Assembly: GCA_039621445.1 (NCBI GenBank)
Contig: CP154956.1
Location: 72,538,914 to 72,602,913, forward strand
DNA length: 64,000 nucleotides
Source of the DNA: Euglena gracilis
Taxonomy: Eukaryota; Euglenida; Euglenophyceae; Euglenales
Reading direction: 5' to 3'
The translations under genes and the position numbers were made by a program. Each line of letters starts with the position of its first letter. Within the stretch, counting starts at the first letter, position 1. This document shows positions 40,961 to 52,898 of the stretch, piece by piece. A model generated the notes under the pieces. That model did no database searches. It was not told where the DNA came from and saw only the letters and a program-made list of their open reading frames with translations.

Positions 40961-43900
40961 TGTGCAGTGTGTCACTTAGCGGCTAGCCAGTGATTAACGG
41001 CTGCCTAGGTCCTCACTGCAGCAACTGGGTGACGGCGTGATAAGAGGTACTTGCGTCCAGCAGACGGTTTCCGTCCGCACGGTGGTTGATTGTCAGGTTG
41101 GGTCTGGGTGCATCCACCCAAAGGGCCAGAGGGGAGGGGTGCTCGTGGATGCTTCCATCCAGAGCTCGTGCGGGTGGTAGTCCCGGGTTTACCCACCAAG
41201 GGCTTTTGTTTAGTGGTTTCTGCTCTTGTATTCTGACACAAGTGTGAGATGTCGAGGTTCCATGAAGGTGCTTACCTTACCTTCTATGGGACCTGCAAAT
41301 TCCGTTTCGGCATTTTACGCTCACCAACCGCAAGTAATCTTACCGGGGGTCCATGGGGACTACCACCATGCCCATTTGTAGTGGTTGGGTTGTGGATAGG
41401 TCCACCAGCCGGGTTTCTGGCATTTAATATTCGAAAAAAAAGGCGGAACCCAGTCCCCAACTCATCCATTGTAGACATTTCTTGTTTGGTTGCACTCGCT
41501 CTTTCCGCAAGGAACAACTGCAGCTTCTCCCAGTATACTCTGGGCAGAGTGGCTGGACAGATTAAAAAAATTATCCAGGGTGTTTGTTTGGCTGACGCCT
41601 GCGCGGCATTCTCCTGGTGGAAGTCAGTGTGCATGTGATGTGCACATTCCGCGGCGACTGTATGGGGTCGTAATATGGCCCGAAGCCAGTCTTTCCAATT
41701 CGTTCCGTGAATTCCCGCGACAATTTCGGCAGACCCCAGCGACCATTTGGTCCTGTTTGTTGAACAACTGTTTTAATTATTTTTTCCGGTCGCTCGTTTC
41801 CCAGAGGTAAGGTAATCTTACCCTTGCTTCTTCAGCTGCCAGGCGTATCGCACCGTCGTCGACTTGCCACCCACGGGCCATTCCAGTGGGGCGGTAATCG
41901 TCAAGCTTGAGGTTGCTGTAAAACTCCTTGTACGATTTGTGCAAGGTTGCGTACTCCTCCAGGAGCTTCTTGGCGGAAGGCGCATTGCACCATCCGGAGT
42001 CCGCCAGAATGCTCCGTGAAGGCAGTTGACGCACAGCCGTGGAACGTTCTCGCCATCGTGCTGCGTGCGGCTTTAATTTTGCTTGTGCTCCCGACGCATA
42101 CGAAGGCAACACAGTTGGGGATGTATACGTCCTTGTGGAACTATTTCCGTTCCACAGGACTGTACACATGGAAGAAGGGGTAATCCCAAGTCAGGTGCAC
42201 TGTTGTATGCTGTATGACAGACTGTGCAGAGCCAGAGAATAAGGGTCTTCCGTGTTGTCGATAATGAATTCATTGCAGAAGTGTTGCGCCAGAACTCGTG
42301 GTGACCGGGCATTGTAATGATGCCAGGTCACGCTGTGGTCGAAAGACCGTTTCCGGCCTTGACAGAACAGTGGCTCCATCGATCGACTGAGAAACTGATC
42401 CGTCTTAGTCCTGTACTCAATCGCCCTGTACCCCTCTTTCAGGCTAGGGGTCTTGGCTCATCCTGAGTGACTGCTTTCCAGTCAATGACAACGGCGTCCT
42501 CCTTAGTGGCCTCAGTCGTGGAGGCACAGGGTTTTCCCTGCCCTTCTGGCTGAGGTTCTGGTTGTGGGCTTTTCCCATAGCAGGAAGAAGACACTTGTGT
42601 GTATACATGTCCCGAGGTTGATCCCCGACAAGAGGATGCAGCACCTTGGGTCCCAGCACCACCACGGCCTTCGGGTGAAGGCAGGACAGCGGATTTTGGT
42701 GGGGGTGTGCATGGTATTGCGCCAGGCTTCGATTTAGCCGTGGCCTTGGGGTTTCTGTTTTCTGGAGGGTCCGAGGGTTGTCGGTCGGCGTTACGCCTGA
42801 TTCCCCAGGTGCGTTGTGACGCGCAGGTGCGGGTCTTTTCTTCGACACCGAGCGGCGTTGTCCCTCTTCAGGGGTTCCCAGAGCTGTGAGTCGCCCAACA
42901 CACTCCTTCGCAGGTAGACGCGGGGAATGGTGTGGGTGAAGGTGTACGTGGCGTGGTTTGTGCCGGTTTAGCCTGCTGTGGAGGCATGGACGCCTGTTCC
43001 ACCTGTTTCTCATATGCCTGTGTCCTGCTGCCTTGACGCTTCAGTGCTGTAATAGTGGCTGTCCACTGAGGGGTGGGTTTATCCCGTGCCTCTGTTTGTG
43101 CTGCCAGTGCTGGCACAGGTTTTTCCTGTACCGGCACAGCCTTTTTGTCTCCACTGTGCCTGCTGTGCTCTCGCCTTCCGTCCGCTCCGCTTCCGGCACT
43201 GACGGCGGCGGCTCCGTATGGTGAGGTTCATCATTCACCGTTGCTGCAGTGTCAGGGGTTTCTTCCCCCGGCTGGGTGGTTTCTGCCTCAGCTGTGGAAG
43301 AGCTGGCTGCTTCTTGAGTACCTCGTAGAGACACTACTGCAATCAGTTAACATAATCCACCCAGTACACGACCGCCCACCGACGTACACGGCTCCGGCTC
43401 TCAGGCGAAACAAGGTCGTCAGCTGGCTCCGCTGTTGACGTGGTTTCACCGCTAACAGGGAGCTTAAGGTGTAAGGCCTCAGGCGCGCACCGTGACGTAT
43501 TCCTGCGGGTTTTCCCGCGGTTGGGTGTGTAGACCTGTGGTACTCAGTGAACTTGGAGAACTTGGGTGTTTTTTCACCTGCCCGTTAATCTGGACGCCGG
43601 GCAGTTATCGCCACAGTGTCCAGCGTCACGACTGATGACGGGCTACGGGTATCCTGTGCCGGTGGTTACGCAGGCGGATATTCATCCTCAGTCATTGGAA
43701 CCGTCTCTTCCACCTCCTCTGCTTCCGGAGTGGATTCGGTTGAGTGTAGTTCTGCTGCAGAACGCGGGTCATACTCGGTCCTGTAGCATTCCAGTGCATC
43801 CTCCAGGCAATAACACACTTATACTTTCACTTCTTTTACAGTTTGGCTGTTGGGGTGGCCACGACCCTCTGACCCAGCTTCCAGGCAGAGGTTCTGGTTC

Positions 43901-44719
43901 CCCTTCGTCCCCACATGAAAAGGATTTCCCATCGCTTTCGTTGCGTCCAATCAATTTGGTTGTCGCCTTCTTCTCCCAGAAAGGAAGGCAACTGTAGGGC
44001 ATATCTAGGCGGGTTCGCCTCTTGATGCGCAAAGGAGGGTATAAAATCGTCCGAAAGCAGGATTTTTCCGAATTAGGTTTCAAAGTGCTCCCGCATGGCG
44101 ATTTCGGCAACTAGCCAGTCCAGTCGCAGGTTCATCCTGCGTTTGTCCGGATCGTTTGATCTGACCTCAACCTCGGAGTATCCTCGAGGTATCTACTAAC
44201 TGTAAAGCTGTTCATCATGAGTCATGTATTCCAGAAAAAAGATGTAAACTTCCAGGACGTGGGTAATCCACACCCTGTGCCGAAGCCGCAGCAGCAGAAA
44301 TATTTTCTGCCGGTGCTGTTTCAGCAAACTTTTGTCAAGTGTTGCAATCTGAGAATTCCGGCACTGATGCATAATGTATTTCCTGATGTGCTGGCTGCTG
44401 GCATTCTCCGCAGTTCCCGACGGTTTTCTGTGTATTCTGAAACCCATAAATGGGCAAAGTGCTTCTGGTTGCAAAACTGGCTTTCCAGTTTGTACTTTTG
44501 TGGATATGCGAGGTCCACATCCACCACCTTGAACAGCTTGCCATACATGCTGTCCAAGTGGCTTTGCAGGTTGCTAGTAAACGTTACCGCTGCCTGTCAT
44601 CGGAGTTTATCCGGCAAGGGGTAATATTTCCACTAAATTCCTAGTGGTCCAACCAATTGGATGTGGTTGAAAATCTACTTCAGCTCTTGCAAAAACGTGG
44701 TAGGGTGTTGGCCTTTCAG
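40961..44719 (-). other. Degenerate retroelement-like region
   Basis: No complete gene. Minus-strand frames at 41,777-42,169, 42,444-43,334 and 43,600-44,110 are Pro/Thr/Glu-rich and broken, like the 5' part of an old gag. Parts (near 44,170-44,560) resemble 53,340-53,620 on the far side of the LTR element, so the LTR element probably landed in this older repeat. Confidence 0.35.
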
Positions 44720-45151
44720 TGTACGTCCCCTGACTCTATTCCCACTGCCTGTCGGCCTACTTACACCCTCCCGTGGGAACAGAACCAGGAGAGTAACAAA
44801 AAAGAAAGTCTTTCACTTAACTATTAGTTTTTATTGCCTTTGGGCTTATGCAGAGCACAAGGCAGGTGGAGGAGCCCTATGGGCTACGGAAATCGATGCC
44901 AAGTTCTTGGCTGTCCTTTTAGGACTTCAAATCAGAAAAATCCAACTTGAAACTCAAGTCTTGAATCAAAGACCAGAATGGAATAAAATAATACCACCTG
45001 TGAAAAGAGAAGGCAGATCCGAGATAGGATAGGCCATTCCTAATTCTGCAATTTGTATTGCAGAACCTGGAATGATACTATCTGGCATGCCACTGTACAT
45101 TCTGCAGATTGCTGCTATGCACAGTGCCATGTTCATGCTGCCTGGTACACA
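44720..45151 (-). repeat. 3' LTR of the gag-only element
   Basis: 432 bp, identical base for base with 52,899-53,330 as far as I can read. On the minus strand it begins TGTGTACC and ends GTACA. Confidence 0.93.
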
Positions 45152-45165
45152 TCCCCCTCCCAGGG
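45152..45165 (-). other. Polypurine tract
   Basis: On the minus strand CTGGGAGGGGGA touches the TG of the 3' LTR, the expected plus-strand primer position. Confidence 0.8.
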
Positions 45166-48100
45166 CTTTGCCCGATTTCCTTACTGGACCAGGCCAGCAA
45201 GGATTCAAGCATAGCTCTAAGACTGAGGAATGTACACCAGGAAAGCATATCTTGGGTCTGCTTCTCCGTCACCAGGTTGAAAACCAGAAACGGAAGGAAG
45301 GAAGAGAGGGGAACCCAAAACCCAAAACGCGCAAAAGAGGTTACCCGCTTATGCGGCTACCTACTTATTGCGGTAAAGGGGTGGAAGTGGAAGAGCCCGC
45401 TTAGAAAGTGGGGCTGGAAGGTTTTCATTCCAGAAAGTCCCGTCCACCCCGTTTGGGGTGTGCCTATGGCACTTTGGGTGGTCTCATTCCATAATCGGAA
45501 AAGATTGCAAGGGTAGGGTGTGGAAGGAGGGGCACCTGGCCAGTCATACCTGACCAGGGAGGAAAGCCTATTTACAAAACCAACTGCCGGCGACAGCGAT
45601 TTTGCCCGGGGGGGGGAAAGGGGAGAGGAGTGGGGGGCTGGTCTAAAGACCTTACAAAGAATTTTTGCTGTCTGGCAGTCTTATTGGGGCCTTAAGGCCG
45701 AAAAGTAACAAGTTGGGAACTATTATTACGGTGTGCGCGCTGTGCGCTGTGCGTCTTCTTAATGGCGGCCTATACCGCTGGGGAAGACTTCGCAGCGCGG
45801 CACGGACACGATGTTGCCGATGGGGTATCCCCAGAGGCGTATACCTCAGAATAGCGGGCAGTAGCCCTAAAAACTGTAGATGTGGCATTTGTGCCTTGGG
45901 TGTGCAGCCTGTAGGCTGAAGGGTTGGCCTTAGCCAAAAATAATGGGGGGGTAGGCTTTATCGCCCAGAAACCTTGCCTTGCGGAATATGCATGGCACAA
46001 AAATACTGGGTGTATACCCGAATCAAAAGAATTCGGCATATTGCCAAAAAGATCATACTGAGGTGTACAACCGTGGAAAAATGCGGAATTGTGGCAGGCT
46101 GCTGCCATTTCACAGAACAAGTGTGGTTGGTGTGGCTTATACCACTTTGAAAAACCGCAAATGAACTGTGAATGCACAGAAAATGGTGGAACATTGTTCC
46201 ATTGCGGTGAAATTCATCACAAAAAGCTGGATTTCACCATTTTTGAGCTATGGTTCTCATAAACCTTGCAGAATGACACCATTGGTGTTGCACATGATGA
46301 CCATTGGGTCCTCTGAATTATATCGGTAAGGGGGTCCACTGAATAAAGTGGGGGGTCCGAATTATATCGGTAAGGGTGTCCCACTGAATAAAGTGGGGGG
46401 GGGGTGGGGCAAGAATGCCGTTAGTGTGGCAAACAGAAAAAAATACTGCAAATATGACAAAATCTCATCATTTGTGACTATGCCACTGAGAAATAATGAC
46501 TTTTGTCAGATTTTTAGGGAAATCCTTGTCAGGATTTAGGGCAGAAATGCAGATTCTGCGTCGAGAATTGCATTTTTGTCACCAAAAGTGCAACTTTGTT
46601 GCATTTTGAGTCATTTAAGACTGCAATTGCCAAGTGCACATAGTGCTTGTTGAGAGTGTCCAATAACACTGCATGTTTGTTGTTGTACAGATTTTGGGAT
46701 TTGGGTGTCTAATAACACCACATCACCCAAAAAGCTGTAAAATTGTGCAAAAATATTGCAAAAAAGCAAAAATACGCTTGAAAATACAAGTAAAACATGT
46801 CTATGACATCTTGAGCAAAGGGAAAATTGCCATTATCAGCATATTCCTTTGCATTCCACTCTGGCATAGTGCCTCATGGTTACTCCCATTAGGGATATGA
46901 GTGCCAGAATAGGGAAAGATCACCAAAATTGCAGAAAATCAATGATTTAAATGAACATTTGCACATAAGTGCTCCTGAAAATGATTCTAGTGAGTCGAAA
47001 TGGCTCCAAATTGTGGGCTATAGCCCTCTGAACTGTACCAGGCCTAATAGCCCATACAGAGGGGGTAATGGGCAGAATGCTGCCAAAGGTACTAAAAAAT
47101 GGCCATTAGCCCATCTGGTAACCAATGGTAATTAGCCATCAGAAACGATGTGGGGAACAGTATAGAAGCCTTTCAGGCTGATTTGCCAGTCTGGTACACG
47201 ATCGTACAAGATCTGGCTCAAAATTTGGCTTTTGGCCGGATTGGCTGGGCTTAATTCAATTTTTCACGATCTCCTGAAATAAGAGTACCGTGCAGAGTTA
47301 CAGCGATCTGTTTGCACCGCTGGACGGCTCATCGAACGAGCTTTCGAATGAGGGGTAACACGGCCTATCGGCCAGCTACGGGCGCTGAGATACGTCTTTG
47401 ATCTTTTGCCTGTGTGAGTGAGCTTTTGCTATAAGCTCCCATAATTTATTCTACAAAGACAAACTTTGGTTTCTATCTCATAGGCACTACTACATACAGT
47501 CAAAACCTCATGGCACGAGGTGCCAGAAATTTTGAAGCTTTTGTGGTGGTTTTGAGGCTATGCCAAAGTGACACTTATGCAAATCTGCATAAAACTAGCC
47601 TATTTGGCTTGTTTTGGCCAATTCAGCCACTTTCAGCTACATAATATGGCTTTTTGTGCCATTTTTTGAGGTCCTATGGACTTTTCACTTTATAAAATGG
47701 ATTTGTGGACCTTTGGTCCTTTTGGTCCTTGCATTTTGTGCAAATTGGTCCTATGGACCCATGGACCACATGAGTAATGGCCCATAGGCCTTGCACATCA
47801 TACGATGTATTGGTCACATAGACCTAAGGCTAAGTGGTTAAGTGTTGAAATGTCAAGAGCCATGTCCTCTTGAGGGGGGGGGGCAACTATGTTGCAAATG
47901 AGAGAACTGTAATTTTGAGCATTTTCCCATATCGGGATTTCAATTTGCCAAAATAACAAGCCATTTAGGCACAAAACTGCTATTTAAGCACAAGTTGGAT
48001 AAGTTTTCGGGAAAAATGCAGTATTTGTAATACATCCCAAAAACTTTATCACATGACTTGTGTTGCTTTGCTCTATAGAGCTTTGGGAACACCAAAATAT

Positions 48101-48355
48101 TTTTGGTATGGGAGTGGATTGGGCAAACCGTATTCACATAAAACTTCACTTCTTGTTTGCTGTAATCAAACAAAATCTGCAATTTGATCATGTGGTACAG
48201 AAACAAACATCCATGAACAGAGTTGCGGATTTACACACACGTATATCTTTTGGAATGATTCCCAAAAGAATATGGGTGGTTTGGGCGTATACCCATGTGT
48301 CATAAATGCACGATAGTGCTCACACGACATTGTGAGAAAGGGGGGTTGCTAAGGT
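45166..48355 (-). other. Noncoding interior of the gag-only element
   Basis: Short frames only. It includes a segment (about 47,230-47,400) related to the GAGCTTTCGAATGAGGGG repeats of the TIR elements at 20.0 and 23.0 kb. No pol domain found. Confidence 0.6.
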
Positions 48356-48560
48356 GGGTGGCGCGATACGCGCGGGGTCTAGCGCGATACGCGCATGATA
48401 TGGCGTGATACGCGCGACAGCTGCCTCACTGCACAACATGTGCGTGGGGGGGGTTGGCTTTGAAGCGCGATATGCGCAGGATTCGCGCGACGATGTGCGA
48501 TACGCGGGGGGGGGGGGTGTGAGCTATGCGCACGGCATGTGCGCTATGCGGGGGGGGGAG
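48356..48560. repeat. GCGCGATACGCGC iterated motifs
   Basis: At least six near-palindromic copies of GCGCGATACGCGC or variants (GATATGCGC, GCTATGCG) with G runs between, in the 3' noncoding part of the LTR element. Confidence 0.75.
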
Positions 48561-49317
48561 TGCTGAAGCGCATGCATCGGTCATGATGCGGGATGAGTGT
48601 GGGGGGATGTGATGTATATAGGGGGGGGGTGATTGTGTGGAACGGACAAAATCGGATGTAGTTGTCGAATGTGTCTGGGGGGATAGTGTGATTCACCTTT
48701 GTGTTGTGAGTGTGCACCTGTGGGGGGGGTGGGATGAGTATTGCCTGGTGTTGGTATTGTCGGTGGTGAGTGTGGAAATTGCATTTGAGCGCTGGGGGGT
48801 GTACAGTTGTCTGAATCGACAAACCTGGTCACAAAAGTTGCGTGGTGTGGCGATTTGAGCTGCGTTGGAACCAGTGGGGGACAGGATTGTCTGCGCATGG
48901 AACGTGGACTGGGGTAGCAGGGTATTTCCCGGTTGGTGTTGGGTGTTGGGGTTGTTGCTTGTCATCGAAAACGGTATGTAAAAGTGATGTGAAGTTTGAG
49001 GGGGGGGGGGGGGGGGGGAATTTTGCGGTTTTGTGTTGTGACGGTGTTGTGTGGAAAACGGTTTGTGTAGGTGATTTTGGGTTTCATGGGAATCCACTCA
49101 ACCACATGGTCATTCATGGGCTATCCCATGATAAACCACAACCGGAAACACAAAAGTGTCTATATGTCAAAAATTTGGCAGAATTTTGAGTGGGGACACC
49201 GAGAATCCTGGAACGATGACCAGAAAGGATACTGGGCAGGGGATGGCTAGGGTCATGACTCCTGTCACCTCCTTTCTAGTAGCCTCTGTAGTCCACATTC
49301 CTGGGTTTCGGGTGTCT

Positions 49318-52300
49318 TCACTCAAAATCCGAACCCGTGGCCATATCAGCCATTGACTTTCTTGACGCATATACGTCTCTGAGTTTATGAGCGCTAAAGT
49401 AGGGATGATCCCTTTTATTACGTGGGGTATCATCCCCCTCCCTGCCCGAAGCCGGGTGATAATCCTCGATAGAGGTTGTTCTTTGACCTACCTTATGCCT
49501 TTTGGCTGAAGTATGATCTTTTGAACTGCGACTCATATCGCGATGACTCTGGCTTGGGTGGGGAGGAGTCGCATAGCGACATTTGGGTGAAGGGTGGTTG
49601 GTTGATCCGCACAGTGAACATGTGGACCGTGATTGATATTTTGAATTTTGCGAATGCGCATTTTGAGAAAAATTAGAACTGCATTGTGAGGCTGATCCTC
49701 TTGGGCTTGCGTTGCTGCGCTTTCGCGCTGCGGGATTTGGACAATGGCAAGATATATGACCCTTTTTGTTACACAAAAAGCACAATTTGTCCGAAAATTC
49801 TTCTGAAGAGCGCGAATTGCGCGATTTGGATTCCGCTATGGCGGTATGTGATAAGCGTGACACTTTTTTCACACAACTAACTTGGATAGCAGGTATTCCT
49901 GCTGTGGGGTGGCTCGTATAAGCCGACTGGATTTGTCCCAGAAGCTGTGATAGCTTCAATTGTTTGGAAACATAGTTCCATCGCTCATCGAGCGTCAAAA
50001 TATGTCCTGCGAGTTCCTCGCGATGAATTTCTTTGATAATTTTGGGTATAAAGTGCAGTAATACTGCATCAAATTGCTCTTTCATTTGGGTTTCGCCTAA
50101 CTCGTCTACTTCGGCTGCCAAAGAAAGCCATTTTGAGTACCATAGGTCTATCGACCTCCATTTTCGGTCATGGGGGGCATATTGCCGCCATTTTTTCTCC
50201 AGAGTTATTCTGGAAACCAAACTGGAACAAGATGAAGCATATTGCTCAACCAAATCCTGAAAAGAAATGCGCCCGCGAATGACCAATTGTCTGGCGCGTT
50301 CCTTTTCATCTTTTGGTAGACAATCTACGAATTCCATTTTGATCACCTCTGGGTTTCCGTTGTGGGTTGATCCTTTCAGATCCCAATAATATTCCCAATC
50401 ACGGAAAAACTGTTTCCATGTTGTTGGGTCACCGTCCCATTGGGGCTTTACCTTTTTCGCGATAGCGATGATTCCTTTGATATCTTTCTGAGACTCCCAT
50501 GGCCCTTCGGTGGTATTCAAGGAGGATGGGCCTGGGCGCAAAACCGCACCATGCGCGGGTACCTCGGTGGTTGCACCAAGTGTACTTTTGGGTGTATTTT
50601 GCGAATGCGCATTCAATATTCCACTTGGTGTACCATAGGTACCTTGCAAACTTGGTGAATCGCGAATGCGCGAATGGTGATGCTGATGCATCTGAGGATC
50701 AATACCATGTGCGGGAGTGCGGCTCATACCGCGACAAAGTTCATATTCCCAAATTTTTCGATTTCTTTGAGGGTTTCGCTTGGCTTTCTCTTGAAAACCA
50801 ACCCCATCATCCAAAAAATGGTCCATTGGGACTGGTACCGCTGGGGGAGGGACCACTGCATGAGCAGAATCGTAATTTTGTGGCAATGTGCCAATAGGCT
50901 CTACAATGGTTGCGCGAATAGCGCTTTTTGAGGTGAAAGATGTGGCAAGTGTGCCAACCGTCCCCGAATGCGGGATTTGTTGTACATAACACAACTTGGT
51001 TGACAATTCACGCACACTTTGCTCCAATTTGTCAACAACTTGCAAATTGTCGTTTATCCGACTCACATCATCCTGTAAACGTCTAATTCGCTTACGGTAC
51101 GAGAGTAACTCATCCAACTGCGTAATTTTGTCGTAAATCGACAGGAAATCTTGTGAAAGTGCACCAAAAACAGTGTCCAATTCTTGAACTCCTACCGCTA
51201 AAGTGCGTATCGCACTGGAAATGGCCTCCAATTGTGGAGATGGTTGGTCCGAATGCGGACTTTTGACTATTTCAGCCTTTGGCTGTTCAATTAAGACCGA
51301 AACTTGCGCGGATAGCGCGGTAATGTCATTTTGCAGTTTTGTGACATCCTGCTTCACCGTTTTCTCGGTGTTCATGAGACTATCACAAAATCCTTGCATA
51401 ATTTCGTGATTTTCCGCGCGCATTTCAGCGCAAAACTGCTCCAAGTGTAGGGATGTGAGTGTGGGTATGGGTGTGGTCGACGGCAATGCGACTGGGGTTG
51501 GTGATTGCACCTGAAGCAATTTTGTGCTTAATTCTTGCATGCATATCTGCAAATCCGCTATCGCGGTTTGAAATCCGGTCACATCTGGTATTTTGCCATT
51601 CACTTCCGTGTAGCGGGCATAAAACGTAGCCAAAGTGGCTTCAATTTCTACCATGCCACTTTGCCGCTGTTGTTGCAAATCCTCAAACCTACTCGCAATA
51701 TTTGCGATTTGGGTGTGAAAACTTGCAACTTCAGCAGGAAATTCACCAGAATGACGAGATTTCTGCTCCAATCGAGAAAGTCTCTCCTCCAATTGTTGCA
51801 CATAAGTGCGGGAGGCAAAACTTTCTTGTGCTTGGGCAGAAACTTGTGCAAAATTCGCGGAATCACCGCTCAATTGGAGAATGCGCTGTTGCGATTTCTG
51901 GAAATCAGTAGCAAGGTTGGAAAACTGCTGCAGTGTGATAAATTGCCCGATAGGACTTGGACATGGGAGCACATGGGGGGGCGGGGAAAAATTTGGTATT
52001 TCTAACCCAACCTCAACAAAAAGTAGATGTGGCGCAACCGCCTCAGAATCAAACGTGCCTATCGGCATTGGTGCGATATCTCGCTGGAGGGTAAAACTGT
52101 CAGCCAATCGGCTTTCCACCAAAAGTGGTTGAGCCTGTTGGGCTATGGGCAGCTCGATAGAGCTGCTGGACACCGATAGGTGTGGGGGAGCCCATTGGGC
52201 GGGGGGATGAGGCACCATTAGGTTTGCACCCCGTTGGGGTTGGGAATGCTCGATAGAGTTGGACAATTGGGTGGGGGGGTGCTCAATAGAGCTGTTAATT

Positions 52301-52575
52301 TGGGTGGGGGGATGCTCAATGGAGCTGAGGATTTGGGTGGGGGGATGCTCAATAGAGCTGGGGATTCGGGTGGGAGGATGCTCAATAGAGCTGGGGATTT
52401 GTGTGGGGGGATGCTCAATAGAGCTAAGGACTTGTGTGTGGGGATGCTCAATAGAGCTGGGTGTATACCTTGATTGGAGCGTATACTCCTCTTGTGACAA
52501 TTCATGTGAAGTGCTTCTCAAAGAACCAATCAATTCTTGGTAATCAATGAGTGTGTTGGTGCTTGAGCTCTGCAT
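49318..52575 (-). CDS. Gag polyprotein of the LTR retrotransposon
   Basis: A single frame of 1,085 codons from ATG 52,575 (13 more if the upstream in-frame start at 52,614 is used; the later one lies after a TATAAATATG stretch). The N-terminus has about seven 11-residue repeats (SSIEHPPTQIP). A long Gln/Leu/Glu-rich coiled-coil region follows (about residues 220-560). A capsid-like helical part (WKQFFRDWEYYWDLKG, MEFVDCLP, WYSKWLSLAAEVDELG) matches the retrotransposon gag layout. Two zinc knuckles (CFLCNKKGHISCHC and CSLCGSTNHPSPKC, both C-x2-C-x4-H-x4-C) and a basic Ser-rich tail bind RNA. The frame is intact over more than 3 kb, so it is recent or under selection. Confidence 0.9.
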   Translation of the reverse strand: MQSSSTNTLIDYQELIGSLRSTSHELSQEEYTLQSRYTPSSIEHPHTQVLSSIEHPPTQIPSSIEHPPTRIPSSIEHPPTQILSSIEHPPTQINSSIEHPPTQLSNSIEHSQPQRGANLMVPHPPAQWAPPHLSVSSSSIELPIAQQAQPLLVESRLADSFTLQRDIAPMPIGTFDSEAVAPHLLFVEVGLEIPNFSPPPHVLPCPSPIGQFITLQQFSNLATDFQKSQQRILQLSGDSANFAQVSAQAQESFASRTYVQQLEERLSRLEQKSRHSGEFPAEVASFHTQIANIASRFEDLQQQRQSGMVEIEATLATFYARYTEVNGKIPDVTGFQTAIADLQICMQELSTKLLQVQSPTPVALPSTTPIPTLTSLHLEQFCAEMRAENHEIMQGFCDSLMNTEKTVKQDVTKLQNDITALSAQVSVLIEQPKAEIVKSPHSDQPSPQLEAISSAIRTLAVGVQELDTVFGALSQDFLSIYDKITQLDELLSYRKRIRRLQDDVSRINDNLQVVDKLEQSVRELSTKLCYVQQIPHSGTVGTLATSFTSKSAIRATIVEPIGTLPQNYDSAHAVVPPPAVPVPMDHFLDDGVGFQEKAKRNPQRNRKIWEYELCRGMSRTPAHGIDPQMHQHHHSRIRDSPSLQGTYGTPSGILNAHSQNTPKSTLGATTEVPAHGAVLRPGPSSLNTTEGPWESQKDIKGIIAIAKKVKPQWDGDPTTWKQFFRDWEYYWDLKGSTHNGNPEVIKMEFVDCLPKDEKERARQLVIRGRISFQDLVEQYASSCSSLVSRITLEKKWRQYAPHDRKWRSIDLWYSKWLSLAAEVDELGETQMKEQFDAVLLHFIPKIIKEIHREELAGHILTLDERWNYVSKQLKLSQLLGQIQSAYTSHPTAGIPAIQVSCVKKVSRLSHTAIAESKSRNSRSSEEFSDKLCFLCNKKGHISCHCPNPAARKRSNASPRGSASQCSSNFSQNAHSQNSKYQSRSTCSLCGSTNHPSPKCRYATPPHPSQSHRDMSRSSKDHTSAKRHKVGQRTTSIEDYHPASGREGDDTPRNKRDHPYFSAHKLRDVYASRKSMADMATGSDFE
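52225..52475 (-). repeat. 33-bp tandem repeat inside gag
   Basis: Seven to eight copies of GATGCTCAATAGAGCTG plus TTTGGGTGGGGG keep the frame and encode 11-residue units. Confidence 0.9.
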
Positions 52576-52871
52576 ATTTATATTTGCAGGAAAAAAAAAC
52601 ACAAGCAAACCCAAAAGGTAAGCAAAGGAACAAACTTAGAAGGATGTGGCAGCGTATACTGCCCAGAGCCTCCTGAAGCTTGTACCTGTGCTTGGAAGTT
52701 GGCTCCAAACAGCTCGTGGATGCTTTGTAGCCTATAGTCTCAGCACCACTCACTGTTTGAAGTCACCTGTTAAGATGAGGGGGAGAAGGGGGGAGAAGGG
52801 GCGTAGGAAAGAAACCAAATCTGCTACCAAGTGTACTCCTTGGTAGTCTTTCTGTTTGTGAAGTATGTGTA

Positions 52872-52896
52872 GGTTCGTAACCTACCTCTGCTACCA
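52872..52896 (-). other. Primer binding site, initiator tRNA-Met
   Basis: Plus strand reads GGTTCGTAACC then CCTCTGCTACCA, i.e. the T arm and 3' end of an initiator tRNA-Met (CCTCTGCTACCA as in many eukaryotes). Its complement on the minus strand begins two bases after the 5' LTR. Confidence 0.85.
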
Positions 52897-52898
52897 AG

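Noticed and set aside
42444-43440. Pro/Thr-rich frames on both strands as host genes
   Set aside because: Broken, no start context, and located between retroelement remains; best seen as decayed gag-like DNA.
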